A stretch of DNA of 64,000 nt from NCBI RefSeq assembly GCF_016863195.1, contig NZ_BOOK01000041.1:1-64000 (forward strand), read 5' to 3'. Numbering within the stretch: the first letter of the stretch is position 1; each line of letters starts with the position of its first letter. Made by a program: the position numbers and the translations under genes. The notes under the pieces were generated by a model. The model was not told where the DNA came from. It searched no databases and saw only the letters and a program-made list of their open reading frames with translations. This document shows, piece after piece, positions 7,375 to 15,105 of this stretch. The stretch comes from Paraplanobispora takensis. Lineage in GTDB: Bacteria; Actinomycetota; Actinomycetes; Streptosporangiales; Streptosporangiaceae.

Positions 7375-7554
7375 TTACGGCTCCTGGCGGGTATGAGGCA
7401 GCCATATCGGCAGAGCATCCAGCAGCGCATCCCATCCCTCTGCCAGTAACCACCACATGCCCAAGGCGAGCGCGACACCCATCAGCAGCGTTACCGTGAT
7501 CAACTTCGTCAAAGCTCGTCCAGAGGACCGAGTCGAGTTCTGGAGGGTTGACAC
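7375..7554 (-). CDS. Candidate 59-residue single-pass membrane protein
   Basis: A short minus-strand frame starting at GTG 7554 and ending at TAA 7375-7377. Residues about 15-38 (KLITVTLLMGVALALGMWWL) form a clean transmembrane helix preceded by Arg/Lys, with an acidic, Trp-rich tail (AEGWDALLDALPIWLP) after it. This positive-inside topology is hard to obtain by chance in such GC-rich DNA. The ribosome site is poor, and no relative can be named. It could be a small regulatory or toxin-like membrane peptide, or the surviving end of a larger gene. Confidence 0.4.
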   Translation of the reverse strand: MSTLQNSTRSSGRALTKLITVTLLMGVALALGMWWLLAEGWDALLDALPIWLPHTRQEP

Positions 7555-7743
7555 AGCGCCAGTTAACCAGGTGAGCGGGTGGCGGTCCAGGTCCTACTGG
7601 GCAGGTGGCAGCACGCAGGATGAAAAGCGCTCAGTTGATCTAACGCATGCTGGGTAGCGGCAGCTTGTCTCGACGCCATGGGGAGGCATTGGGGAGAGAT
7701 GACCGTAAACGATCAGGATCAGCCGTAGACGGCCGGACGTGAG

Positions 7744-7787
7744 AAACCCCCGCCTTGCTGTATCAGTGCAGGTCAAGTGGGGGGTTT
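7744..7787 (-). terminator. Probable terminator of tRNA-Arg
   Basis: AAACCCCC (7744-7751) and GGGGGTTT (7780-7787) can pair around a 28-base loop that itself contains short complementarity. On the minus strand this lies 16 bases beyond the 3' end of the tRNA, the usual place for a tRNA terminator. Confidence 0.5.
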
Positions 7788-7802
7788 CGTGGTCATGCGA
7801 AG

Positions 7803-7876
7803 CGCGCCCTGCAGGATTCGAACCTGCGACCGTCGGATTAGAAGTCCGGTGCTCTATCCAGCTGAGCTAAGGGCGC
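7803..7876 (-). tRNA. tRNA-Arg (anticodon TCT)
   Basis: Read on the minus strand, the cloverleaf is complete: acceptor GCGCCCT/AGGGCGC (7870-7876 with 7804-7810), D arm with AGCTCAGCTGGAT, anticodon stem CCGGA/TCCGA-like around the loop CTTCTAA with anticodon TCT, and T arm GCAGGTTCGAATCCTGC. CCA is not encoded. It reads AGA, a rare codon in this GC-rich genome. Genes of this kind are common integration sites for tyrosine recombinases, one of which starts 96 bases from its 5' end. Confidence 0.95.
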
Positions 7877-7971
7877 TTAAATTTGGGGGATGACCAGCAG
7901 GAACGCTGACCATAGCTTAAGGTAGCATAGCCGCACACCGATGAAAGAGCATCGGATTTGGAGAAGACCAG

Positions 7972-8973
7972 ATGGGTAGATCCCCTCTCCTTGGCCATCT
8001 CATCCCCTCCTGGCGGCTGGCGCTCGACAGCGAGCAGAAGTCCCCGGGAACCATCGAGAGCTACCTCCACTCCGCCCGCCTGCTGATCGAGTATCTCGCG
8101 CATCATGACATGCCCCAAGAGATCGACGGCATCGAAGCCGGGCATCTGCGGGCATTCTTTGCGTCCCGGCTTAACGGCTGCTGGCTCGACGAGAAGCGCA
8201 CCCGGCCCTGCCCCTGCGGGGCGCTGACCCCCCGCTCCGCCGGCGACACCCACAAGCACTTCCGCAACCTGCGCGTGCTGTTCAACTGGCTCGTCGCCGA
8301 GGGCGAGCGGCAGGGCCCCTCGCCGATGGCCAGCCTGTCCCCGCCCAAGGTCGTCGTCCAGCCCGTCGAGCCGCTGAGCGAGCACGAGCTGAAGCTGATG
8401 CTCAAGACGTGCGCGGGCACCGCCTTCGCCGACCGCCGAGACACCGCGATCATCCGCATCCTGCTGGACAACGGGATGCGCGGCAGCGGCCTGGCCGGGC
8501 TGCGCTACCACCCCGAAGACCCCGAGCTGAGCGACGTACTGCTCGCCCAGCACGTCCTGCGGATCCGGCTGAAGGGCGGCCGGACGCACATGGCCCCGAT
8601 CGGGCGCAAGACCGCGGCGGCCGTCGACCGGTACATCCGGGCGCGCGCCCGGCACAAGCACGCCGACAGCCCCTGGCTGTGGCTGCCCGAACGCGGGATC
8701 ACCGCAGCCGGCGGAGAGCGCCGCCTGACCACCACCGGCATCCTGCAGATGCTCAAGCGCCGGGCGCGCGAGGCCGGCATCACCGACGTCTACACCCATC
8801 GGTTCCGCCACACGATGGCGGCCTCCTTCCTGGACGCCGGAGGCGACCCCCTGGACCTGATGCGCGTGGGCGGCTGGAACTCCCTGGAGATGGTCCGGCG
8901 CTACAGCGCGGCCACCGCCGAGCGCCGCGCACGGGATGCGCACGCCCGTTTGTCGCCCAGCGACCGGATCTAG
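7972..8973 (+). CDS. Tyrosine recombinase / phage-type integrase
   Basis: A 333-residue protein with an N-terminal SAM-like core-binding domain (about 10-125) and a C-terminal catalytic domain (about 135-320). All catalytic residues appear present: Arg170 in NGMRGSGLAGLR, Lys201 in RLKGGRTHMAP, His276-x-x-Arg279 in THRFRHTMA, Trp302 and the nucleophile Tyr311 in GGWNSLEMVRRYS. A Cys-rich insertion (C70, C80, C82) lies in the N-terminal domain. ATG 7972 follows GGAGAAG. It probably catalyses site-specific integration or resolution. No excisionase or directly repeated attachment core is visible here, so its element, if any, is not delimited. Confidence 0.9.
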   Translation: MGRSPLLGHLIPSWRLALDSEQKSPGTIESYLHSARLLIEYLAHHDMPQEIDGIEAGHLRAFFASRLNGCWLDEKRTRPCPCGALTPRSAGDTHKHFRNLRVLFNWLVAEGERQGPSPMASLSPPKVVVQPVEPLSEHELKLMLKTCAGTAFADRRDTAIIRILLDNGMRGSGLAGLRYHPEDPELSDVLLAQHVLRIRLKGGRTHMAPIGRKTAAAVDRYIRARARHKHADSPWLWLPERGITAAGGERRLTTTGILQMLKRRAREAGITDVYTHRFRHTMAASFLDAGGDPLDLMRVGGWNSLEMVRRYSAATAERRARDAHARLSPSDRI

Positions 8974-9104
8974 CCGTGACCGGAAGCGATCACCGGGTTG
9001 GCGCAGAGGACGTTCCGGCCGGTTGAACGGACGCTGATCACGCTGGGTCAGCGCCCGGGAAGCCCGGTGAAGCGACCGGTCAAGGCCCGCAGGCTCATGG
9101 AGCG

Positions 9105-10028
9105 TCACCGGTGTTGGACGCGGTAGGCGTCCACCAGGTCGTCGCTGTAGGGATCCCGTCCGGCTCCGATGGTGGCGGGGGCCGAGATGGAGGCCTTCAC
9201 GTCCCAGCTGTACCGGGTGGCGGCGGTGGCTCCTCGCAGCAGGTAATCACCGCCCGGCTTCCAGTAGGTGATGACCGTCACCGGAACGCCCCGGTGGTCG
9301 GTGTGGACGCCCCACATGAAGGAGATCTTGCCGACCTGCGGATCGAGCCGGCCGCCGAGCATGTCGCGGAACGGCTTGGAAGCGCGGAACAGAGCGGCGA
9401 AGGTGGTCGTGCCCCGGTAGTCCCAGGTCCTGCTGACCCGACGACCGTCGGCATCGTTGTTCGGGGCACCGCGTCGGTTGATGGTCGCCGTTCTGACGAG
9501 GAACTTCAGGGTGTCCACGTCGAAGGGGTCGATGATCTGGTCGCCGTAGAGCGCCGCGCCGCCGGGCGCCTTGCCGAGCGTGCGCCACCCGGCGCCGCCG
9601 CCGTAGGCGGGCCCCGAGACGTAGAGGCGGCCGCCGACCGTGCGCATCCGGTGCACCGCTGACGCGATCTTGACCTGGTCGGCCGCCCGTTGGTCGCCGT
9701 CGGCGGCGTCCTCCTTCAGGAACCGCAGGGCGCATTCGGAGGTTTCCACCTGGCGTTTCATGTCGGCGGCCACCACGCCGCCCCGGCCCAGCTTGGCCAG
9801 ACCGGTCACCACGGGCGCATCAGCCCGCGCTCCGCACTCCCGCATCGGCAGCGCCTCCATGCGCGGATCCGACGGCCAGCCCGCATCGGTCCTTTGGTAG
9901 ATCTTCACCGCGGCTCCCTGACTCTGGAGCCGCTTCACGGCAGCCACCACATCTGCCGCGGTTGCCTGCGCGGGGGAGGGAAGCGCGGTCAGTCCGAGCA
10001 CGATCACCGGTATTACCTGCCATCTCAT
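9105..10028 (-). CDS. Secreted hypothetical protein
   Basis: A 307-residue protein with a cleavable signal peptide (MRWQVIPVIVLGLTALPSPA, then QATA). The mature part is beta-rich. Its C-terminal third (GVPVTVITYWKPGGDYLLRG, followed by an SWDVKASISAP strand) resembles the surface-protein beta sheets of actinobacterial LppX/LprG-like or uncharacterised secreted proteins. Two Cys (about residues 64 and 99) could form a disulfide. No lipobox and no catalytic motif are seen. It converges on the integrase gene and has no obvious functional neighbour. Confidence 0.75.
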   Translation of the reverse strand: MRWQVIPVIVLGLTALPSPAQATAADVVAAVKRLQSQGAAVKIYQRTDAGWPSDPRMEALPMRECGARADAPVVTGLAKLGRGGVVAADMKRQVETSECALRFLKEDAADGDQRAADQVKIASAVHRMRTVGGRLYVSGPAYGGGAGWRTLGKAPGGAALYGDQIIDPFDVDTLKFLVRTATINRRGAPNNDADGRRVSRTWDYRGTTTFAALFRASKPFRDMLGGRLDPQVGKISFMWGVHTDHRGVPVTVITYWKPGGDYLLRGATAATRYSWDVKASISAPATIGAGRDPYSDDLVDAYRVQHR

Positions 10029-10360
10029 GGTGGGCGATCATGCCACACAGCGTTTGCGGGTGAGTTCGGACAGCGCTCGCGGCCGAAGCGGGCGAGAAAT
10101 GCCGGTGAGAAGTAGCGGCTGTCAGCAGCGCTGAAGGCTCCTGAGCGCCGGCGCGTCACCGTTACGGACTTGCATACGGCTGCTGATTCCGGTCAATTCC
10201 AAAGCCGACCTGCGAAAAGACCTTGGTGCGTGGCGCAAGAACGGTGGCCCGAAGACAGGCGCCCGAACCGGTGATCCGTGACTCCTCGGCGCGCGTATTG
10301 CCTACATCGTCCTTGAGGACAACGCACCATCGACCAGTCTCTATCCGATCAGGAGATCAG
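10029..10360. other. Intergenic region between divergent secreted-protein genes
   Basis: About 330 bases with no gene-like frame. It should contain the promoters of the two flanking divergent genes, but I see no clear -35/-10 pair, operator palindrome or hairpin. Confidence 0.5.
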
Positions 10361-10996
10361 ATGCGCCGACGAACTCTAGCCATCTTCGCGCTGCTCGCCG
10401 CAGTAGTCGGAGGTCTCCTCACGGGACCCGCTCCCGCCTTCGCCGCCGTGGACTTCCCGCCCGTCTGCACGTTCGCCGCGGGCCAGCTCAACACGGGCGA
10501 GGTCACCTGCCGGGTCGCGACGAACATCGGCGACAGGACTGTCACATCCATCGACTGGACGGTGAACGGCGCCAACGTCGCACAGTTCAAGAACTTCCCG
10601 CAGATCACCGTGGGGTGTTCATCCGGCCAAGTCTTGATCGGCCACACGCTCACCTTCTCCAACGGCGAAACGGGTGCGGGCACCCGGGTGACCACCTGCC
10701 AGAACAGAACTGCCAGCATCACCAGCTTCACGTGCGGACCACTGCCGCGGGGAACGGGATACATCCTGTGCGAAGCGGTCTGGACAGGTGGGGTCGACCC
10801 GGTCACCGCTGACTGGTCCAGCCCGCGAGCGCGCCGTCAGCCTGTCGTGACCACCGATCCGATCGCCCGCAGGACCACGGCCGCCTTCGACTGCAACAAC
10901 CCCGGCGGGCCGGACCTCACCTTCACCACCCTGGTCACGGTCACCGACGCCGTCGGCTCCAGAGCCTCGGTCTCAACCATCCCCTGCGGATGGTAG
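10361..10996 (+). CDS. Secreted Cys-rich hypothetical protein
   Basis: A 211-residue protein with a classical signal peptide (MRRRTLAIFALLAAVVGGLL, then TGPAPAFAA). The mature chain has eight Cys at regular intervals (VCTF, VTCR, VGCS, TTCQ, FTCG, ILCE, FDCN, IPCG), enough for four disulfides, and two similar beta-sandwich halves: SIDWTVNGANVAQF with LTFSNGETG, and VWTGGVDPVTADW with TTLVTVTDAVG. This suggests a duplicated Ig/PKD-like fold. AGGAG at 10351-10355 fixes the ATG at 10361. The role is unknown; an extracellular binding protein is plausible. Confidence 0.78.
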   Translation: MRRRTLAIFALLAAVVGGLLTGPAPAFAAVDFPPVCTFAAGQLNTGEVTCRVATNIGDRTVTSIDWTVNGANVAQFKNFPQITVGCSSGQVLIGHTLTFSNGETGAGTRVTTCQNRTASITSFTCGPLPRGTGYILCEAVWTGGVDPVTADWSSPRARRQPVVTTDPIARRTTAAFDCNNPGGPDLTFTTLVTVTDAVGSRASVSTIPCGW

Positions 10997-11216
10997 GCCC
11001 GGATGGGCCGCCTCACCCGGCGACAACGCCTTGGCGAGAGGGGTGATGTGCTCCACCGAAGCCGGAGCGGTTCAGTCCGGTGCCTGCCGGGTGGTCTTCG
11101 CCGATCAGGACTTCGCCGGGCGGTTGGGGCTCTGGGCGCGTCAGGTGCTGGGCAGCCTCGTGCCGTGCCGGCTGGAACGCTCAATCACCACGACGGCTGA
11201 TCGTTACCAGGCGCCG

Positions 11217-11978
11217 TCAGTCGGCGTCGAGAACGAAGAACAGGAAGCTCAGGAATCTTGTACGGGCAGGCTCGATCTCGCGCAGTTCCTCGGGGAACAG
11301 CTCGCGGGCTTCCGGTGCGAACGGCGGTTCGCTGATGACGCCGATGCGAAAGCCGGCCGCGGTGAAGGCCTCGGTCATCGCGTGCAGCGGCCGGTCCCAG
11401 AAGCTCATCCGGGCGCTCTGCCCGCCCATGGTCCATTCCTCGATCCGGTTGCGGATCCCGAAATAGCTGGGCTTCTCCCCGGCCATGTGATGCATGAGGG
11501 TGATGGCGAAAGGATGCTCGACCGAGACCAGCAGCCGGCCGCCGGGCCTGAGCACCCGTCGCATCTCGGTCAGCGTCGGTCCCCAGTCTTGCAGGTAGTG
11601 CAGCACCAGGGACGCGATGACGTCGTCGAAGGCGTCATCGGGAAAGGGCAGCGGATCGGCCAGATCCGCCACCCGCAGATCCGCCTCGGCGCCCAGGCGC
11701 AGCCGGGCCAGCTCCAGCATCCCGGCACTGGCATCGATGCCGGTCAGGACGGCGCCTCGATCGCGCAGCGCGGCGAACAGGGGACCCGAGCCGCAGCCGG
11801 CGTCGAGGATGCGCCGGCCGGCCACCTCCCCGGCGAGCTTCAGCATCGCCGGCCGTTCGTAGTACGCGTTCAGCAGGCTGGTCTCGTTCTCGGCCGTGTA
11901 CCCCTCGGCCAGACGGTCATAGTCGTTGAACGCGGAGGGATCGGCGGCCTCGACGTGATCTTCGGGGATGGTAGACAT
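11217..11978 (-). CDS. Class I SAM-dependent methyltransferase
   Basis: A 253-residue protein. Motif I is RILDAGCGSGPLFAALRDRG (about residues 56-75), followed by LTGIDASAGMLELAR, then the catalytic-side strand FDDVIASLVLHYLQDW and MRRVLRPGGRLLVSVEHP. The architecture matches the methyltransferase_11 family. The ATG at 11978 precedes the conserved DYDRLAEGYTAENE region; the open frame runs much further upstream but is only the antisense of the PadR gene. It is divergent from the PadR regulator, about 140 bases away, which may control it. Substrate unknown. Confidence 0.88.
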   Translation of the reverse strand: MSTIPEDHVEAADPSAFNDYDRLAEGYTAENETSLLNAYYERPAMLKLAGEVAGRRILDAGCGSGPLFAALRDRGAVLTGIDASAGMLELARLRLGAEADLRVADLADPLPFPDDAFDDVIASLVLHYLQDWGPTLTEMRRVLRPGGRLLVSVEHPFAITLMHHMAGEKPSYFGIRNRIEEWTMGGQSARMSFWDRPLHAMTEAFTAAGFRIGVISEPPFAPEARELFPEELREIEPARTRFLSFLFFVLDAD

Positions 11979-12116
11979 GGGGGCTATCTTGACCCAGTCG
12001 GTCTCTGCGGCGCAGACATACGGACCGTTTGTCGTGATCGAGTGCTTCGGAGCCCTCGCTTCCTTGGACCGAGGCGGCTCGAATACTCGGGGACGGGTGA
12101 TCGCTGGAGGTGGCGT

Positions 12117-12848
12117 GTGGCGCGCAGGCGTGGGAATCCGCTGGCGTTGGCGGTGCTGGCGTTGCTGTTCGAGCGGCCGATGCATCCGTATGAGATGGCC
12201 TCGACCATGCGTGCCCGGCGCAAGGAGGAGAGCATCAAGCTCAACTACGGCTCGCTGTACTCGGTCGTGGACGGGTTGGTGAAGCACGGGCTGATCGAGG
12301 CGGTGGGGGTCCTGCGGGAGGGCAGGCGGCCCGAGCGGACGGTCTATGAGCTCACCGAGCCGGGGAGGCTGGAGCTGTTCGACTGGCTCAGCGAACTGGT
12401 CAGCACTCCGGCCAGGGAGTACACCTCCTTCGAGGCGGGGTTGTCGCTGCTGCCGGTGCTCCCGCCCGAGGAGGCGGTGCGTCTGCTGGAGGAACGCGTA
12501 CTCAGGCTGGAACAGCACCTGCACATGGATGAGGCGCTCCGGGAAGTCACGGTGAAGCAGGGGTTGCCCCGGTTGCTCCTCATCGAGTGGGAGTACACGA
12601 GGATGCTCCGCCGGGCCGAGCTCGACTGGGTGAAGGGGCTGATCGACGAGCTTCGGGAGGGCACGTTCGAGGGTCTGGACTTCTGGCGGGTCTGGCACGA
12701 ACGGTGCTCCGCCGGTCTCGAACCACCCGGGCTCGAGGCGATCGGCTATGTGGCCGGTTATCCGGCCGACCACGGCGCGGCGAACTCCGCCGGTTCTGCG
12801 GGTGCCGGTTCTGCGGGCGACGACGATCCCGAGGCGCCGATCGCCTGA
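12117..12848 (+). CDS. PadR-family transcriptional regulator
   Basis: A 243-residue regulator. Residues 5-80 are the PadR winged helix (NPLALAVLALLFERPMHPYE, LNYGSLYSVVDGLVKHGLIE, RTVYELTEPGRLEL). Residues about 95-185 form the C-terminal helical dimerisation domain of the VirR-like subfamily, and an Ala/Gly/Ser tail follows. The GTG at 12117 is preceded by GGAGG at 12106-12110. The long open frame upstream is antisense to the methyltransferase. PadR proteins usually repress neighbouring detoxification genes; here the divergent methyltransferase is the nearest candidate. Confidence 0.9.
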   Translation: MARRRGNPLALAVLALLFERPMHPYEMASTMRARRKEESIKLNYGSLYSVVDGLVKHGLIEAVGVLREGRRPERTVYELTEPGRLELFDWLSELVSTPAREYTSFEAGLSLLPVLPPEEAVRLLEERVLRLEQHLHMDEALREVTVKQGLPRLLLIEWEYTRMLRRAELDWVKGLIDELREGTFEGLDFWRVWHERCSAGLEPPGLEAIGYVAGYPADHGAANSAGSAGAGSAGDDDPEAPIA

Positions 12849-12983
12849 CGTGCGTGCGGTCCCCGGCGGGTGCGGCAACACCGCGCCGGGGACCTGACGG
12901 TCTCACGCGGAGGCGAAACCCGGCCTCGCTACAAGGCGGTTCCACGATACGGGGTCACCGTCGTTCCCGCCCCGGCGCTCTCG

Positions 12984-13051
12984 CCGTACGTCCGCGTAAG
13001 CCGTACGTCCGCGTAAGCCGTACGGCCGAGCAAGCCATGGATCCGCGCAAG
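12984..13051. repeat. Four tandem 17-bp repeats
   Basis: CGTACGTCCGCGTAAGC at 12984-13000 repeats exactly at 13001-13017. It then drifts to CGTACGGCCGAGCAAGC (13018-13034) and CATGGATCCGCGCAAGC (13035-13051), followed by a partial fifth unit. It lies about 80 bases upstream of the phosphotransferase gene in an intergenic region. Confidence 0.88.
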
Positions 13052-13117
13052 CCATGAGTCCACATAAAGGGCATAACGGTCTACTGCAAACGGTCACGAC
13101 CACGAGGCCGATCCGTC

Positions 13118-13132
13118 TAGGCTCAATTGGCA
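13118..13132 (+). promoter_or_regulatory. Leaderless-type -10 element of the phosphotransferase gene
   Basis: TAGGCT at 13118-13123 lies eight bases before the ATG at 13132, the spacing expected when transcription begins at or next to the start codon. No ribosome-binding site is present, consistent with a leaderless mRNA. Confidence 0.55.
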
Positions 13133-13929
13133 TGTTCGTCACCACGGTCCACGAGGAGATCCCCTTGACGGGGGGTGACGTGACGGATGGGGTGGTGCGG
13201 GTCGGCAACACCGTCCGCAGGCCCACCCGGCCGTCCACGCCGTCCGTGCACGCGCTGCTGCGCCATCTGGAGGCGGCGGGGTTCGACGGGGCTCCCCGGG
13301 TGATGGGGTTCGACGGGCAGGGCCGCGAGATCCTGACCTATCTCGAGGGCGAGTCGGGAGCCAGGCCGCTTCCGCCGTACGCGGTGACCGACGAGGCGCT
13401 GGTCGCCCTCGCCGGGCTGCTGCGGCGCTTCCACGACGCCGCCGTCTCCTTCCGGCCGCCCCGGCAGGCGATCTGGGAGAACGGCTCCAACGACGACCGG
13501 GCCCCCGAGCTGGTGGGGCACTGCGACGTCAACCTCGACAACGTGATCTTCCGTGACGGCCTGCCGTACGGCCTGATCGACTTCGACCTGGCCCGGCCGA
13601 CGACGCGGCTGTTCGACATCGTGACCACCCTGCGCCACTGGGCGCCCCTCGCCGATCCGGTGGACCTCGACCCGCTCCAGCGCGAGCTGGAGGCCGGTCC
13701 GCGCCTGCGCCTGTTCTGTGACGCGTACGGCCTGGCGCCCCGTGACCGCCGTCGCCTGCTCGACCTGGCCCGCCTGCGCTTCAGCCGTTCCTACATCGCC
13801 ATGCGCGCCAGGGCGGCCTCAGGCGGCGGCTGGGCCCGCATGTGGGCCGAGGGAGCCGGCAGCCGCATCCGCCGGGCGGGAGCCTGGCTCGACGCCCATC
13901 AGGACGAGCTCCATGACCATCTCGTCTGA
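13132..13929 (+). CDS. Aminoglycoside-phosphotransferase-like (APH/kinase fold) protein
   Basis: A 265-residue protein of the APH/choline-kinase fold. The catalytic loop is ELVGHCDVNLDNVIF (catalytic Asp in H-C-D, metal-binding Asn), followed by the metal-binding YGLIDFDLARPT. The N-lobe is short: no obvious Gly-rich loop, with VRVGNTVRRPTRP in its place. Members phosphorylate antibiotics, sugars or small metabolites, so the substrate is open. The gene overlaps cobD by 17 bases, giving a probable operon, but I know of no role for this family in cobalamin synthesis. Confidence 0.82.
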   Translation: MFVTTVHEEIPLTGGDVTDGVVRVGNTVRRPTRPSTPSVHALLRHLEAAGFDGAPRVMGFDGQGREILTYLEGESGARPLPPYAVTDEALVALAGLLRRFHDAAVSFRPPRQAIWENGSNDDRAPELVGHCDVNLDNVIFRDGLPYGLIDFDLARPTTRLFDIVTTLRHWAPLADPVDLDPLQRELEAGPRLRLFCDAYGLAPRDRRRLLDLARLRFSRSYIAMRARAASGGGWARMWAEGAGSRIRRAGAWLDAHQDELHDHLV

Positions 13930-14917
13930 CGGCGGCGGTACCCCGCCGCTGGGGGCACGGGCCATTCTGGACGTGTCACGGGTGACGAGCACCCCCGCCG
14001 GGGCCCACGCCCTCGGGATGCTCGCCGGGGTCGTCCTCGACGCGCTCCTCGCCGACCCGCGACGCGGGCATCCGGTCGCGCTGTTCGGCCGGGCCGCCGC
14101 GGCGCTGGAGAGGCGGCTGTACGGCGACGCCCGGGCCAACGGGGTCGTCCACGTCGCCATCTGCGTCGGGTCCGTGGCGCTGCTCGGCGCCGCCGCCGGC
14201 CGGGTGCGCAATCCGCTGGCCCGGGGCGCGGTGAGCGCAGTGGCGACCTGGGCGGTGCTGGGCGGGACGACGCTCGGGCGTGAGGGCGCGGCCATGGCGG
14301 CCTTCCTGGAGGACGGCGACCTGGCCGGGGCGCGCGGGCGGCTCTCGCACCTGTGCGGCCGGGACCCCTCGAACCTGCACGAGCCGGAACTGGCCAGGGC
14401 GACGGTCGAGTCGATCGCAGAGAACACCTCCGACGCCGTGGTGGCACCGCTGCTGTGGGGCGCGGTGGCCGGGGTACCGGGGCTGCTGGCCTACCGGGCG
14501 GTCAACACGCTGGACGCCATGATCGGCCACCGCAACGCCCGCTACGAGCGCTTCGGCTGGGCCGCGGCGCGGCTCGACGACGTCGCCAACGCCGTTCCGG
14601 CCCGGCTCACCGGGGTGCTGGCGGTGCTGGCCGCTCCGGTCGCCGGAGGTTCGGTACGGCGGGCGGCGGCCGTACTCCACCGGGACGGCCACCGTCACCC
14701 CAGCCCCAACTCGGGCCGGTGCGAGGCGGCCTTCGCCGGGGCGCTGGAGGTCACCCTCGGCGGGACGAACGTCTACGGCAACCGTGTGGAGCACCGGCCG
14801 GAGCTGGGCGACGGGCCGAAACCGTCGGCGAGGGAGATCCGGCGTTCGGTACGGCTGGCGCGCGCGGTAGGGTTCGCCGCTGCGGGACTCGCCGTCTTCG
14901 CCGCGCTCCGCGGGTGA
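13913..14917 (+). CDS. cobD: Adenosylcobinamide-phosphate synthase CobD/CbiB
   Basis: A 334-residue integral membrane enzyme that attaches the aminopropanol (phosphate) arm to adenosylcobyric acid, giving (adenosyl)cobinamide (phosphate). Diagnostic motifs are LDALLADPRRGHPVALFG near the start, ARATVESIAENTSDAVVAPL, and NTLDAMIGHRNARYERFGWA. The C-terminus has SPNSGRCEAAFAGAL and GGTNVYGN. Several hydrophobic helices are visible. ATG 13913 overlaps the preceding gene by 17 bases. The next gene is cobQ, the preceding pathway step, so the two act consecutively. Confidence 0.95.
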   Translation: MTISSDGGGTPPLGARAILDVSRVTSTPAGAHALGMLAGVVLDALLADPRRGHPVALFGRAAAALERRLYGDARANGVVHVAICVGSVALLGAAAGRVRNPLARGAVSAVATWAVLGGTTLGREGAAMAAFLEDGDLAGARGRLSHLCGRDPSNLHEPELARATVESIAENTSDAVVAPLLWGAVAGVPGLLAYRAVNTLDAMIGHRNARYERFGWAAARLDDVANAVPARLTGVLAVLAAPVAGGSVRRAAAVLHRDGHRHPSPNSGRCEAAFAGALEVTLGGTNVYGNRVEHRPELGDGPKPSAREIRRSVRLARAVGFAAAGLAVFAALRG

Positions 14918-15105
14918 TCCCTCCGCTCCGCGAAGCCGACCTCCGCTGCACGCGGCGGCCTCCGCTCAGCGGGCGATCTCCGCTTCGTGCGGCGATCTCC
15001 GCCCTGTGAGGCCGGCCCTCGCACGGCGCGGACGACGGCGGTGGGTGCCGCGGTGCCCGGGAACCCCCGCGGCGCATGGGCCCGGCATCGGCGGGAAAGG
15101 CGGTC

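Noticed and set aside
7002-7478. Upstream extension of the 6471-7001 gene
   Set aside because: Composition changes to Arg/Pro-rich noise before ATG 7001.
7803-7876. Attachment-site duplication of tRNA-Arg
   Set aside because: I searched by eye for a second GCAGGTTCGAATCCTGC-like copy and saw none in the window.
11031-12116. Long open frame in front of the PadR gene
   Set aside because: It is the antisense of the methyltransferase gene; a GTG with GGAGG at 12117 starts the real protein.
11979-12881. Upstream extension of the 11217-11978 methyltransferase frame
   Set aside because: Antisense of the PadR gene, Pro/Arg-rich, no homology.
14918-15105. Small gene between cobD and cobQ
   Set aside because: Only low-complexity CTCCGCT-type reiterations; no ribosome site or protein-like frame.
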